Under the pieces are notes generated by a model, which saw only the letters and a program-made list of their open reading frames with translations, was not told the origin of the DNA and ran no database searches. Made by a program: the position numbers and the translations under genes. Below, in pieces: positions 1 through 8,375 of a stretch of DNA of 64,000 nucleotides (the stretch's first letter is position 1; every line of letters starts with the position of its first letter). This DNA is from Pandoraea capi (lineage in GTDB: Bacteria; Pseudomonadota; Gammaproteobacteria; Burkholderiales; Burkholderiaceae), in assembly GCF_902459735.1 (NCBI RefSeq), contig NZ_CABPRV010000013.1:1-64000 (forward strand), in the 5' to 3' direction.

Positions 1-73
<73 letters not shown>

Positions 74-116
74 CCCGCCAGCTCGCTGTGTTGCTTGCTC
101 GCTGCGAAGAAGTGAG

Positions 117-145
117 ATTATGCGTAGGGGGCGCGGGAGTGTCAA
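117..145 (-). promoter_or_regulatory. sigma70-type promoter of tRNA-Leu
   Basis: On the minus strand TTGACA (145-140) is followed after exactly 17 bases by CATAAT (122-117). The predicted start of transcription lies near 110, giving a 5' leader of about 37 nt before the mature tRNA end at 73. The perfect -35 box, ideal spacer and 5/6 -10 box make this one of the clearest promoters in the window. Confidence 0.8.
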
Positions 146-353
146 CAGATTTGTGTAAAAAGTTTTCTTTTCTCTCACGCACCCGGATCACCACGCTCAA
201 ATTCCGCACAGGTGGCAGTTTTCATGAGGTTTGCCGTATGATTGTCCCTGACTGTATGACGCCGCTCCCCGCGCGTCATCCAACTCCACGGACCGTCGGG
301 CGCATGGTGCGCCACTCGGCCGGACTCAACCGGCACAGTAACGCTACCGACCT

Positions 354-2927
354 TTGAGCAAATATCCCTATCCGATCCCGAGCCGCGAAGAAATCCTCGG
401 TGTCCTGCGCACCGCCGACTCCGCGCTGTCCGCCAACGATATCGCCGAAGCCCTCGCCATCAAAAAGCAGGAACGCGAAGGCTTCTTCAAGCGCCTCGCC
501 GCCATGGAGCGCGATGACCAGATCCGCCTCGATCGCCGCGGTTACTATCAACTGACTCACCCCTCGAATTTCATCGCCGGCCGCGTCATCGGCCACCGCG
601 ACGGGTACGGCTTCGCCGTGCGCGACGACGACGGCGACGACCTCTTCCTCCCCAACGAGGAGATGAAGAAGGTCATGCACAACGACCGCGTCCTGCTGCG
701 TATCGCCGGCTATGACCGCCGCGGCCGCCCGGAAGGCCACATCGTCGAGGTCGTCAGTCGCGCCAATACTCATGTCATCGGGCGTCTCCTCAACGAGAAC
801 GGCGTGATGATCGTCGCCCCTGAAGACAAACGCATCGGCCACGACATCCTCATCCCGCCCCGCGCCCAAGGTAAGGCCAAGGTCGGACAGGTCGTCTCCG
901 TCGAACTCACCGATTACCCCAGCCGCTACAGTCAACCGATCGGCCGCGTCTCCGAAGTCCTCGGAGATATCGACGATCCCGGCATGGAAATCGAAATCGC
1001 CGTGCGCAAGTACGGCGTGCCTCATCAGTTTTCCGCCGAAGCGCTCGCCGCAGCCGGTGCACTCCCCGACGAAGTCCGCGCCCCCGATCTGCGTCATCGC
1101 ATCGATCTGCGCGATGTCCCCCTCGTCACGATCGACGGCGAAGACGCCCGCGACTTCGACGATGCCGTCTACTGCGAACCCGCGAAGGTCGGCCGCAGTA
1201 ACGGCTATCGCCTGATCGTCGCCATCGCCGACGTGTCGCACTACGTCGCCCCCGGCGGCCCGCTCGACGCCGACGCCCTCACGCGCAGTACCTCCGTCTA
1301 CTTCCCGCGACGCGTCATTCCGATGCTCCCGGAGAAGCTCTCGAACGGACTCTGCTCGCTGAACCCGGACGTCGATCGCTGCGTGCTCGTGTGCGACGCG
1401 CTCATCGCCCCGAACGGCGAAGTGAAGGCCTATCAGTTTTATCCGGCCGTCATCCACTCCGCCGCTCGCCTGACCTACACGGAAGTGGCGGCAGTGCTCG
1501 GCAACACGAAGGGCGCCGAAGCCCAGCGCCGCGCCAATCTGCTGCCGCACCTCCAGAATCTGTACGACCTCTACAAGGTGCTCGCAAAGGCCCGCAAATC
1601 GCGCGGCGCCATCGAGTTCGATTCGACGGAGACGTACATCGTCTGCAACGCGCAGGGCAAGATCGAACAGATCCTGCCGCGCACACGCAACGACGCGCAC
1701 CGCCTCATCGAGGAATGCATGCTCACGGCCAACGTGTGCGCTGCGGATTTTCTCAAGCGCCACAAGCAACCCGGCCTGTACCGTATTCACGCCGGTCCCT
1801 CGGGCGAGCGCCTTCAGGTCCTGCGCACGTTCCTCAAGACTCTTGGGCTCTCGCTCGGCGGTGGCGACGAACCGGCCACGTCCGACTATTCGGAACTGAT
1901 GACGCAGATCGAGTCGCGTCCCGATGCACCCATGCTCCAGACGATGCTGCTGCGCTCGATGCAGCAAGCCGTCTACAGCCCGGACAACATCGGTCACTTC
2001 GGTCTCGCTTATCCGGCCTATACCCACTTCACGAGCCCGATCCGACGCTACCCCGACTTGCTCACGCATCGCGCCATCAAGGCGATTCTCGCGGGCAAGA
2101 AGTACGAGCCGGAAGTGCCCGAAGGCGTGGAGCTGACGACGGGCCTGTCGCCGCACGCGCGCAAGCTTCAGAAAGACGACGACGCGGCGAAGAACAAGAA
2201 GTCGCCGGCCGCGAGGAAGCGCGATGCGATCTGGGATGAACTCGGCCTGCATTGCTCCGCCAACGAACGCCGTGCCGATGAAGCGTCGCGCGATGTGGAA
2301 GCCTGGCTCAAGTGCTACTTCATGCGCGACAAGCTCGGCGAGGAATACGGCGGGACGGTCAGCGCCGTCACGTCGTTCGGCATCTTCGTGCAACTCGACG
2401 ATCTCTTCATCGAAGGCCTCGTCCACGTCACGGAACTCGGCAGCGATTACTTCCAGTTCGATGAAGTCCGTCACGAACTGCGCGGCGAACGCACCGGCAT
2501 TCGCTACCGTCTCACCGATCGCGTTCGCGTGCAGGTGAGCCGAGTGGATCTCGACGCGCGCAAGATCGACTTCCGCCTCGTGCGCGAGCCGAACGCCCGC
2601 TCGCTGGCGAAGACGTCCGGACGTAGCGAGCGCGGTGGTGCACCTGCGCCGTCACCGGCTGCCGGCACGCCCGGTGTCGCCGGTTCGGCCAGCCCGGGCC
2701 CGACCATTCGTCAACTGCCCAAGGGCGGGGCGTTGCTTAACGGCGTGCAACCTGCGCCGGCGGGCAAGCGTCCGGCCAAGCCGAAATCCGCAAAGGTGAA
2801 AGCAGCGCGCGCCGATCGCGGCGCCGTGCCTGCCAAGCACTCCGGTGGAAAAGCGCCGGCCAAGCGGCAAGGCGGTCAGGGAGGGCAGGGAGGGCAGGGA
2901 GGGCAGGCGAAGAAGCCGCGCCGGTAA
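354..2927 (+). CDS. rnr: Ribonuclease R, 3'-5' exoribonuclease
   Basis: This is a processive hydrolytic 3'-5' exoribonuclease that degrades structured RNA and acts in rRNA and tmRNA quality control in the cytoplasm. The 857 residues carry an N-terminal winged-helix region (about 10-75), cold-shock-type OB folds, the RNB catalytic domain (about 235-565), an S1 domain (about 662-745) and a basic tail. The metal-binding aspartates D261, D267, D269 and D270 have the same spacing as D272, D278, D280 and D281 of the E. coli enzyme. The chosen start is TTG, giving MSKYPYPIPSREE; no strong ribosome-binding site is visible, so the start is the least certain part. The tail ends in four exact tripeptide repeats (GGQ) followed by KKPRR. 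rlmB follows, as in many proteobacteria. Confidence 0.96.
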   Translation: MSKYPYPIPSREEILGVLRTADSALSANDIAEALAIKKQEREGFFKRLAAMERDDQIRLDRRGYYQLTHPSNFIAGRVIGHRDGYGFAVRDDDGDDLFLPNEEMKKVMHNDRVLLRIAGYDRRGRPEGHIVEVVSRANTHVIGRLLNENGVMIVAPEDKRIGHDILIPPRAQGKAKVGQVVSVELTDYPSRYSQPIGRVSEVLGDIDDPGMEIEIAVRKYGVPHQFSAEALAAAGALPDEVRAPDLRHRIDLRDVPLVTIDGEDARDFDDAVYCEPAKVGRSNGYRLIVAIADVSHYVAPGGPLDADALTRSTSVYFPRRVIPMLPEKLSNGLCSLNPDVDRCVLVCDALIAPNGEVKAYQFYPAVIHSAARLTYTEVAAVLGNTKGAEAQRRANLLPHLQNLYDLYKVLAKARKSRGAIEFDSTETYIVCNAQGKIEQILPRTRNDAHRLIEECMLTANVCAADFLKRHKQPGLYRIHAGPSGERLQVLRTFLKTLGLSLGGGDEPATSDYSELMTQIESRPDAPMLQTMLLRSMQQAVYSPDNIGHFGLAYPAYTHFTSPIRRYPDLLTHRAIKAILAGKKYEPEVPEGVELTTGLSPHARKLQKDDDAAKNKKSPAARKRDAIWDELGLHCSANERRADEASRDVEAWLKCYFMRDKLGEEYGGTVSAVTSFGIFVQLDDLFIEGLVHVTELGSDYFQFDEVRHELRGERTGIRYRLTDRVRVQVSRVDLDARKIDFRLVREPNARSLAKTSGRSERGGAPAPSPAAGTPGVAGSASPGPTIRQLPKGGALLNGVQPAPAGKRPAKPKSAKVKAARADRGAVPAKHSGGKAPAKRQGGQGGQGGQGGQAKKPRR
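2871..2906 (+). repeat. 9-bp tandem repeat, 4 copies, in the rnr 3' end
   Basis: Four consecutive 9-mers (one GGCGGTCAG, then three GGAGGGCAG) encode GGQ four times near the C-terminus of RNase R. The reading frame is kept, so copy-number change would lengthen or shorten the disordered tail without a frameshift. Confidence 0.9.
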
Positions 2928-3020
2928 TGCAAGCCATGCGTTTGCGATATGAGGCGAGCCGTTTGCAGTAATATGGGCGCCTTTGTCGGCAACGACCGGC
3001 ATCGGTACCCGCGATGAAGT

Positions 3021-3056
3021 GCGGCGGCGGTGGCCCTGATGGGCTCCCGCCGCCGC
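3021..3056 (+). terminator. Large GC-rich hairpin between rnr and rlmB
   Basis: A 10-bp perfect stem (GCGGCGGCGG with CCGCCGCCGC) continues after one mismatch into five more pairs, including one G-U, and closes on the loop TGAT. It is followed by GGTGCTTTTGGGG, so the U-tract is weak. It could terminate rnr transcription partially or sit as a structured leader of rlmB, whose start is 56 bases further on. Confidence 0.45.
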
Positions 3057-3111
3057 GGTGCTTTTGGGGCCTGCCCAGCGCCGAAGGCACACGCTATTTT
3101 GAGGATGCAAA

Positions 3112-3897
3112 ATGAGTAAATTGAAATTGCTGTTCGGCTTTCATGCCGTCACCGCGCGCTTGCGTCACGATGCGACCAGCATCGAAGAAATCTTTTACGA
3201 CCCGAGCCGCCGCGACCGCCGCATGACGGACTTCCTCAAAGCCGTGGAGTCGTTCAAGAACGCCCCGGGCGTCAAGATCAAGGTGATTCAGGCCGACGGC
3301 AAGCGCCTCGACGGGATGGCCGGATCGTCGCGCCATCAAGGTGTCGTCGCTCAGGCGCAGGAAGTGTCGCTGGCGCTCAACCTCGATGAGCTGCTCGACG
3401 GGATTTCGGGCGACCCGCTGTTGCTCGTGCTCGACGGCGTGACCGATCCCCACAACCTCGGCGCCTGCCTGCGTGTGGCAGACGGCGCCGGCGCCCACGC
3501 CGTAATCGCCCCGAAGGATCGCGCCGTTGGCCTGAACGCCACCGTCGCCAAGGTCGCCAGTGGCGCGGCCGAGACGGTGCCGTACATCATGGTGACGAAC
3601 CTCGCGCGCACGCTGCGCGAACTCAAGGACCGTGGTATCTGGGTCGTGGGCACGTCAGACGACGCCCCCGCCGACATCTACGGTACGAAGCTCACCGGCC
3701 CGATGGCGATCGTCATGGGCGCCGAAGGCGAGGGGATGCGACGTCTCGTCGGCGAAACCTGCGACGAACTCATGAGCATTCCGATGGCCGGTGGCTGCGA
3801 AAGCCTGAACGTCTCCGTGGCGAGCGCCGTCTGTCTGTATGAAGCCGTGCGTCAACGTACGGCGGCAGCGAAGGGCGCCAAGGGCGCGAAGTCCTGA
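3112..3897 (+). CDS. rlmB: 23S rRNA (guanosine-2251-2'-O)-methyltransferase RlmB
   Basis: This SpoU/TrmH-class enzyme uses S-adenosylmethionine to 2'-O-methylate G2251 in the peptidyl-transferase P-loop of 23S rRNA. The 261 residues show an N-terminal substrate-binding region beginning KLLFGFHAV and the three knot motifs of the family: [14 protein letters not shown] near residue 108, MGAEGEGM near 203, and [15 protein letters not shown] near 223. Length is normal for RlmB. The protein ends in a short AKG repeat of 9-bp units. It lies downstream of rnr in the same direction, the usual proteobacterial order. Confidence 0.95.
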   Translation: MSKLKLLFGFHAVTARLRHDATSIEEIFYDPSRRDRRMTDFLKAVESFKNAPGVKIKVIQADGKRLDGMAGSSRHQGVVAQAQEVSLALNLDELLDGISGDPLLLVLDGVTDPHNLGACLRVADGAGAHAVIAPKDRAVGLNATVAKVASGAAETVPYIMVTNLARTLRELKDRGIWVVGTSDDAPADIYGTKLTGPMAIVMGAEGEGMRRLVGETCDELMSIPMAGGCESLNVSVASAVCLYEAVRQRTAAAKGAKGAKS

Positions 3898-3936
3898 TCC
3901 GGACCTGCGCCCCGCGCCGCCGGGGTGCAGGCGATC

Positions 3937-4749
3937 TCAGCTCGGGGTGGCGGGGCTGTGCCGACCCGCACCCGTTTGCGGTTCAGTGATCGATTGCAGC
4001 AAACTGTGCGCGCTGCCGATGCCGCTCGACGGGGTTGCGATGTTCCAGCCGTCCTGCGTCTTGTGAACGACATCGACCCCCATGATCTTCTGAAAGATGA
4101 TGGCGGAGGCGTCGTGGAGCAGCGGATCGAATGCGCTTCGCAGCGCAACGATCGGTGCCAGAGGCCTGTTCGCCTGTGGCGCGTTCAACGTTGACCCACC
4201 CGGGGCGGACAGCACTTTCGTCAGCGAGGGGCAGGACGTTGCCGGCGTCTTGGAGAGTTCGATGACCTCGACAGATTCGCTTCGAACGGGGCCGTCGATG
4301 GTCTCAGGTCGGCACTCCGGTGAATCCTCGTCTTCGCTGGAGGACGGCGCGCGCCCGGCTGCCGCGCTTGCGACAAGGCGACGCGTTGTCAAATGATGTT
4401 CGACCGTCACTGACAACATCCCGGGGGCGGTAGTGCTTAAATCGAGCGGTAGCTGCGATGCACCGCATTGCCGGCTTGCCGGACTGAGATCGAGCGCGGC
4501 GTGCAAGCTGACGTCGTGCGGGTGGGCGGGATGGATCGCACGTGGGCGAACGAGTGACCCCAGGGGCGGTGGCGATGCGCTCAAGCGAAGGGTGGGGCCG
4601 AACTGATAGGGGCGTAGTTCTCGCGGCGCGTTCAGCAATTCACTGACCAGTCGTTTCTTGAAATGTTTGGCAGTCTGCGTCGCCGTCGTGACAGCACGCT
4701 GAACCTGCGCGGAGACGGTTGAAGTCGTAGGAGACGTCGGAGAAACCAT
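3937..4749 (-). CDS. Unrecognised orphan protein, Ser/Thr/Pro-rich
   Basis: I do not recognise this 270-residue product. The first 36 residues hold many Ser and Thr (MVSPTSPTTSTVSAQ) and no acidic residue, then comes an amphipathic-looking KHFKKRLVSELL. The middle is Pro/Ser/His-rich and contains an acidic cluster SSSEDEDSPE near 136-145. The C-terminal part (about 195-255) is more hydrophobic and could fold. There is no signal peptide, membrane helix or catalytic motif that I can name. The polar N-terminus resembles substrates of type III secretion, but no secretion gene lies nearby and I found no TTCG-N16-TTCG hrp-type box upstream. No clear ribosome-binding site precedes the ATG. It is an orphan between rlmB and tal and might not be expressed. 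Confidence 0.5.
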   Translation of the reverse strand: MVSPTSPTTSTVSAQVQRAVTTATQTAKHFKKRLVSELLNAPRELRPYQFGPTLRLSASPPPLGSLVRPRAIHPAHPHDVSLHAALDLSPASRQCGASQLPLDLSTTAPGMLSVTVEHHLTTRRLVASAAAGRAPSSSEDEDSPECRPETIDGPVRSESVEVIELSKTPATSCPSLTKVLSAPGGSTLNAPQANRPLAPIVALRSAFDPLLHDASAIIFQKIMGVDVVHKTQDGWNIATPSSGIGSAHSLLQSITEPQTGAGRHSPATPS

Positions 4750-5040
4750 GGTGATGGGTGGCGGAATGGGATCGCTTGGTGGCTGTCATCGGAGACAATG
4801 CAGAGCACGCCGGGCGAAACACACCGAAGAGAGTTGAGGTGTCGCGAGTGTTGCGAGGGGGAGGTGTGCGACCTTTCGGAAATCGCTCAGCGAGGGTGTC
4901 GGTTGCGGCAGACTTGGCCGCCGTTAGGTAGCGGGATGCCGTGACGCCGTGGTTTGGGGGAAGTCATCGCCGCGCGCGCGGCCTGATGGCCGCGGCGTGT
5001 GCGTTATTGCGAGGTATATTGCGTTGACTCTCGCGTTGAT

Positions 5041-5991
5041 TTATCGCGCTGCGGCGATCAACGCTTCGAGCTTGAGGGCGTCGGCGGCAAACGCGCGAAT
5101 GCCTTCCGCGAGCTTTTCGGTGGCCATGGCGTCGTCGTTCAGTGCGAAGCGGAACGAGGGTTCGTCCGTCTTCACGCGTTCGATGCTCGCGTTGCGCGCT
5201 TCCTTCACATCGAGCTGACGTTTGACTTCGCCTTCGGTGGTGCGCAGTTGCTCCAGCAGCGCCGGGCTGATCGTGAGCAGATCGCAGCCGGACAGCGCCA
5301 GGATCTGGCCGGTGGAGCGGAAGCTCGCGCCCATCACTTCCGTGTCGTGGCCGAAGTGCTTGTAATAGCGATAGATGCTGGCCACCGAGCGCACGCCCGG
5401 ATCGTTCTCGCCGGCATTGGCCGCTTCGTCCCAGTTGGCGCCGGCCGATTTCTTGTACCAGTCGTAAATGCGTCCGACGAACGGCGAGATCAGGCGTGCC
5501 CCGGCTTCGGCGCAGGCGGCGGCCTGAACCAGCGAGAAGAGCAGCGTCATGTTGCAGCGAATGTTGTCGCGCTCGAGAATTTCGGCGGCGCGAATGCCTT
5601 CCCACGTCGACGCGATCTTGATCAGCACGCGCTTGCGCTCGATGCCTTCGGCTTCGTACATCGCGATAAGCTTGCGGGCGCGGGCGACCGTACCCGCCGT
5701 GTCGAACGACAGACGGGCGTCGACTTCCGTCGATACGCGCCCGGGCACGATATCGAGAATTTCGCGACCGAAGGCGATCAGCAGGCGATCGATGATCTCG
5801 TCCGTCGATGCCGAACGATGCTCGCCGACCACACGCGTGAGGATCGGGCGATAGGCGTCCTTCTGGACGGCGCCGAGAATCAGCGAGGGATTGGTGGTCG
5901 CGTCTTGCGGCTTGTAGGCGTCCATCGCCTGAAAATCGCCGGTGTCGGCGACCACGATGGTGTGACGCTTGAGTTGGTCGAGCAGATTCAT
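5041..5991 (-). CDS. tal: Transaldolase
   Basis: This enzyme moves a dihydroxyacetone unit from sedoheptulose-7-phosphate to glyceraldehyde-3-phosphate in the non-oxidative pentose phosphate pathway. The 316 residues match the length of the TalB class. The TTNPSL motif (32-37) and the Schiff-base lysine K125 in VLIKIAST are present, with the phosphate-binding [10 protein letters not shown] further on. The start [10 protein letters not shown] was preferred to an upstream in-frame ATG, because family proteins begin here. It is divergent from rpiA, another pentose phosphate enzyme, with 119 bases between the two starts, so shared regulation is plausible. Confidence 0.95.
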   Translation of the reverse strand: MNLLDQLKRHTIVVADTGDFQAMDAYKPQDATTNPSLILGAVQKDAYRPILTRVVGEHRSASTDEIIDRLLIAFGREILDIVPGRVSTEVDARLSFDTAGTVARARKLIAMYEAEGIERKRVLIKIASTWEGIRAAEILERDNIRCNMTLLFSLVQAAACAEAGARLISPFVGRIYDWYKKSAGANWDEAANAGENDPGVRSVASIYRYYKHFGHDTEVMGASFRSTGQILALSGCDLLTISPALLEQLRTTEGEVKRQLDVKEARNASIERVKTDEPSFRFALNDDAMATEKLAEGIRAFAADALKLEALIAAAR

Positions 5992-6110
5992 GAGAGCGGC
6001 CTTGCGAGAAATGCACTGCGTGACATGAGGCATGCCGGGCGACGAAAAACGGCGCGCCACGCCCGACTCCGGTAAACTTCCGACTTTACCAAACTTTGCC
6101 GGAAATCCCC

Positions 6111-6803
6111 ATGACCCAGGACGAACTCAAACGCTTGGTTGGCCAGGCAGCGGCCGACTATGTGAACCAGCACGTGCCCGAGGGCAGCGTGATCGGCGTG
6201 GGCACCGGGTCCACCGCCAACTGCTTCATCGATGCGCTCGCCGCGCACAAGAGCCGATATCGCGGCGCGGTCTCCAGTTCCGAAGCGAGCACCGAGCGTC
6301 TGCGCAAGCATGGCATCGAAGTGTTCGACCTCAACCAGATCGACAGCCTGCCGGTCTATGTCGATGGCGCCGACGAAATCAACGCGTTGGGCCACATGGT
6401 CAAGGGCGGTGGCGGGGCGCTCACGCGTGAGAAGATCGTGGCGTCCGTGGCGCGCGAGTTCGTCTGCGTGGTCGACGCCTCCAAGGAAGTCGCCGTGCTA
6501 GGCGTCTTCCCGTTGCCGGTCGAAGTGATTCCGATGGCGCAGGCAAGCGTCGCGCGTGCGCTCGAAGCGCTCGGTGGCAAGCCGCAGGCGCGTGTGCGCG
6601 CCGACGGTAGCCCGTACATGACCGACAACGGTTGTGCGATTCTCGACGTGCACGGCTTGCAGATCATCGATCCGGTCGCCTTCGAGACGAAGGTCAACCA
6701 GATCCCCGGCGTGGTGACGGTCGGCCTCTTTGCACAACGCGGCGCAGACCTTACCCTGATGGGTACGCCGTCGGGCGTTCGTACGATCAACTACAAAGAC
6801 TGA
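6111..6803 (+). CDS. rpiA: Ribose-5-phosphate isomerase A
   Basis: RpiA interconverts ribose-5-phosphate and ribulose-5-phosphate. The 230 residues include the [15 protein letters not shown] loop near residue 30 and the active-site set D85, D88, K98 and E107. These match D81, D84, K94 and E103 of E. coli RpiA with a constant offset of four. The start at [15 protein letters not shown] agrees with the family; an in-frame ATG five codons upstream is less likely. The next gene follows after 15 bases and has a strong ribosome-binding site, so the two are probably co-transcribed. Confidence 0.96.
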   Translation: MTQDELKRLVGQAAADYVNQHVPEGSVIGVGTGSTANCFIDALAAHKSRYRGAVSSSEASTERLRKHGIEVFDLNQIDSLPVYVDGADEINALGHMVKGGGGALTREKIVASVAREFVCVVDASKEVAVLGVFPLPVEVIPMAQASVARALEALGGKPQARVRADGSPYMTDNGCAILDVHGLQIIDPVAFETKVNQIPGVVTVGLFAQRGADLTLMGTPSGVRTINYKD

Positions 6804-6818
6804 TCTCAGGAGGGCAGG

Positions 6819-7937
6819 ATGGCTGGATCCCGTCGTCTTCCCGAAACCTGGTTCCGCCGCGGCCTCTGGCTGATCGCCGTGTTGTTCGCGGCGTTTCTCA
6901 TTGGCCTTGGCGGTCTCGTCGTCGACAAATTGCCTGGCGTGGCGGCTCCCCCGACACTGGCGTCCTTCGTCGATGTCGCACAGGCCCAACGCGCCGATGC
7001 GGCGATCAAGCAGGCGCAGACACAACTGGAAGATGTCGAGAGCCAGTTGGAGACAGCGCGCCTGCAACTCAAGGCGCGCAGCACGGCTTACCGCAATGCC
7101 CGCGAGTCGTTCAACGACTGGGTGGCGACACGGACGGCCACCGCGCAGGCCAGTCAGGACGCCGAACTCATCTCCCGCACCCGGGCGCTCGATACGCTCA
7201 AAGCCGCCGAGCGCGACGCACAGACGCAGGTCGACAGCCTGGAGTCGAGGCAGTTGGAGGCTCAGCGTGCGGTGCAATCGACGCGCGAGGCACGCTTTGC
7301 CCTGAACGAAGCGGCGAGCGAGCAGTTGGCGGCGGTGCAGCGTTCGCAGGAATTGAAGGTGTTCGGCATCCGGCTGGCGTTGACGCTGCCGTTGCTCGCG
7401 ATTGCCGGCTGGCTTTTCGTGCGTCAGCGCAAGAGCACGTGGTGGCCGTTCGTGTGGGGCTTCATCTTCTTCGCGCTGTTCGCATTCTTCGTCGAACTGG
7501 TGCCGTACCTGCCGGATTATGGCGGCTACGTGCGATACCTCGTGGGCATCGTCGTGACAGTGCTGATTGGCCGATACGCGATCGTCTCGTTGCAGCGTTA
7601 TCTCGCACGGCAGAAGGCTGAAGAGCAATTGCCTGACGAGGAGCGTCGTAAGACGTTGTCATACGATCTGGCGCAGGCGAGGTTGGCGAAATCGGTGTGT
7701 CCGGGCTGCGAGCGGCCGGTGAAGCTGGACGATCCGGATCGCGACTATTGCGTGCACTGCGGCATTTGCCTGTTCGACCATTGCGGCACGTGCAAGACGC
7801 GCAAGAACGCGTTTGCGCACTTCTGTCACCACTGCGGGGCGCGTTCGAAGGGCAATGGTGGCGCGCCGAATGACACGCCACCAAATCCTGCCCCCGAAGC
7901 GGGTTCTTACTCGGCAGCGGCCGGCGGCGGCACGTAG
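6819..7937 (+). CDS. Membrane protein with coiled coil and C-terminal zinc ribbon
   Basis: The function is not known to me. The 372 residues order as follows: a membrane helix at about 15-37, a long charged helical region (about 52-180, rich in Gln, Ala and Glu, coiled-coil-like), three further helices (about 184-201, 209-231, 238-258), then a cytoplasmic tail with nine cysteines. The cysteines form CPGC (294-297), CVHCGIC (311-317), CGTC (322-325) and CHHC (336-339), a zinc-ribbon arrangement. The start has the ribosome-binding site AGGAGG. It follows rpiA closely. Its last 31 bases overlap the 3' end of yggX on the other strand. A periplasmic coiled coil tied to a cytoplasmic metal site suggests an envelope scaffold or sensor, which is inference. 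Confidence 0.88.
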   Translation: MAGSRRLPETWFRRGLWLIAVLFAAFLIGLGGLVVDKLPGVAAPPTLASFVDVAQAQRADAAIKQAQTQLEDVESQLETARLQLKARSTAYRNARESFNDWVATRTATAQASQDAELISRTRALDTLKAAERDAQTQVDSLESRQLEAQRAVQSTREARFALNEAASEQLAAVQRSQELKVFGIRLALTLPLLAIAGWLFVRQRKSTWWPFVWGFIFFALFAFFVELVPYLPDYGGYVRYLVGIVVTVLIGRYAIVSLQRYLARQKAEEQLPDEERRKTLSYDLAQARLAKSVCPGCERPVKLDDPDRDYCVHCGICLFDHCGTCKTRKNAFAHFCHHCGARSKGNGGAPNDTPPNPAPEAGSYSAAAGGGT

Positions 7938-8188
7938 CCTTGCGCCACGTCGGCGCCATCGCCGAAGAAATACTTCTCGGTTTGCTTGACGAGATACTGG
8001 CGGGCGCGCGGATCGGCCATGTTCAGGCGGTTCTCGTTGATGAGCATCGTCTGTTGCTTGAGCCATCCGGCCCAGGCTTCCTTGGAGACGCTTTCCCAGA
8101 GGCGTTTGCCGAGTTCACCGGGCATCGGGGGGAAATCGAGACCTTCGGCTTCTTTGCCGAGCTTGATGCATTGAACCATGCGGGCCAT
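7907..8188 (-). CDS. yggX: Oxidative damage protection protein / Fe(2+)-trafficking protein YggX
   Basis: YggX-family proteins are small cytoplasmic proteins that protect iron-sulfur enzymes from oxidants and are proposed to handle ferrous iron. The 93 residues start [18 protein letters not shown] and keep the conserved Cys7. The family motifs [25 protein letters not shown] and EKYFFG follow. The start was set at MARMV because upstream in-frame codons encode a low-quality extension. Its 3' end overlaps the convergent zinc-ribbon gene by 31 bases. argA lies upstream in the same direction, 187 bases away. Confidence 0.95.
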   Translation of the reverse strand: MARMVQCIKLGKEAEGLDFPPMPGELGKRLWESVSKEAWAGWLKQQTMLINENRLNMADPRARQYLVKQTEKYFFGDGADVAQGYVPPPAAAE

Positions 8189-8375
8189 GAGGGGACTCCT
8201 TCGTGATCGTCGTATGTGTGTGAATGGGTGGCTGGCGCGCATTCACCGGATTGCCGCCTTGGCAAGGGCGGCCGGTGGGTCGAAGCGCTGGCCGATATCC
8301 GGATATGGGGGCAGGGGCGCGCGATGCAAGGGCGGTTGTCGAACCTTCGCCGCGCCGCCCCTGACCCTCCTGAAA

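Noticed and set aside
276-2474. Long open frame antisense to rnr (732 codons)
   Set aside because: It mirrors a well-supported gene; GC-rich codon bias keeps the opposite frame open. The product is Arg/Val/Asp-rich with no family features.
4977-4994. CGCGGCC-TGAT-GGCCGCG hairpin downstream of tal
   Set aside because: Seven pairs, no T tract and 47 bases from the stop; too weak to call a terminator.
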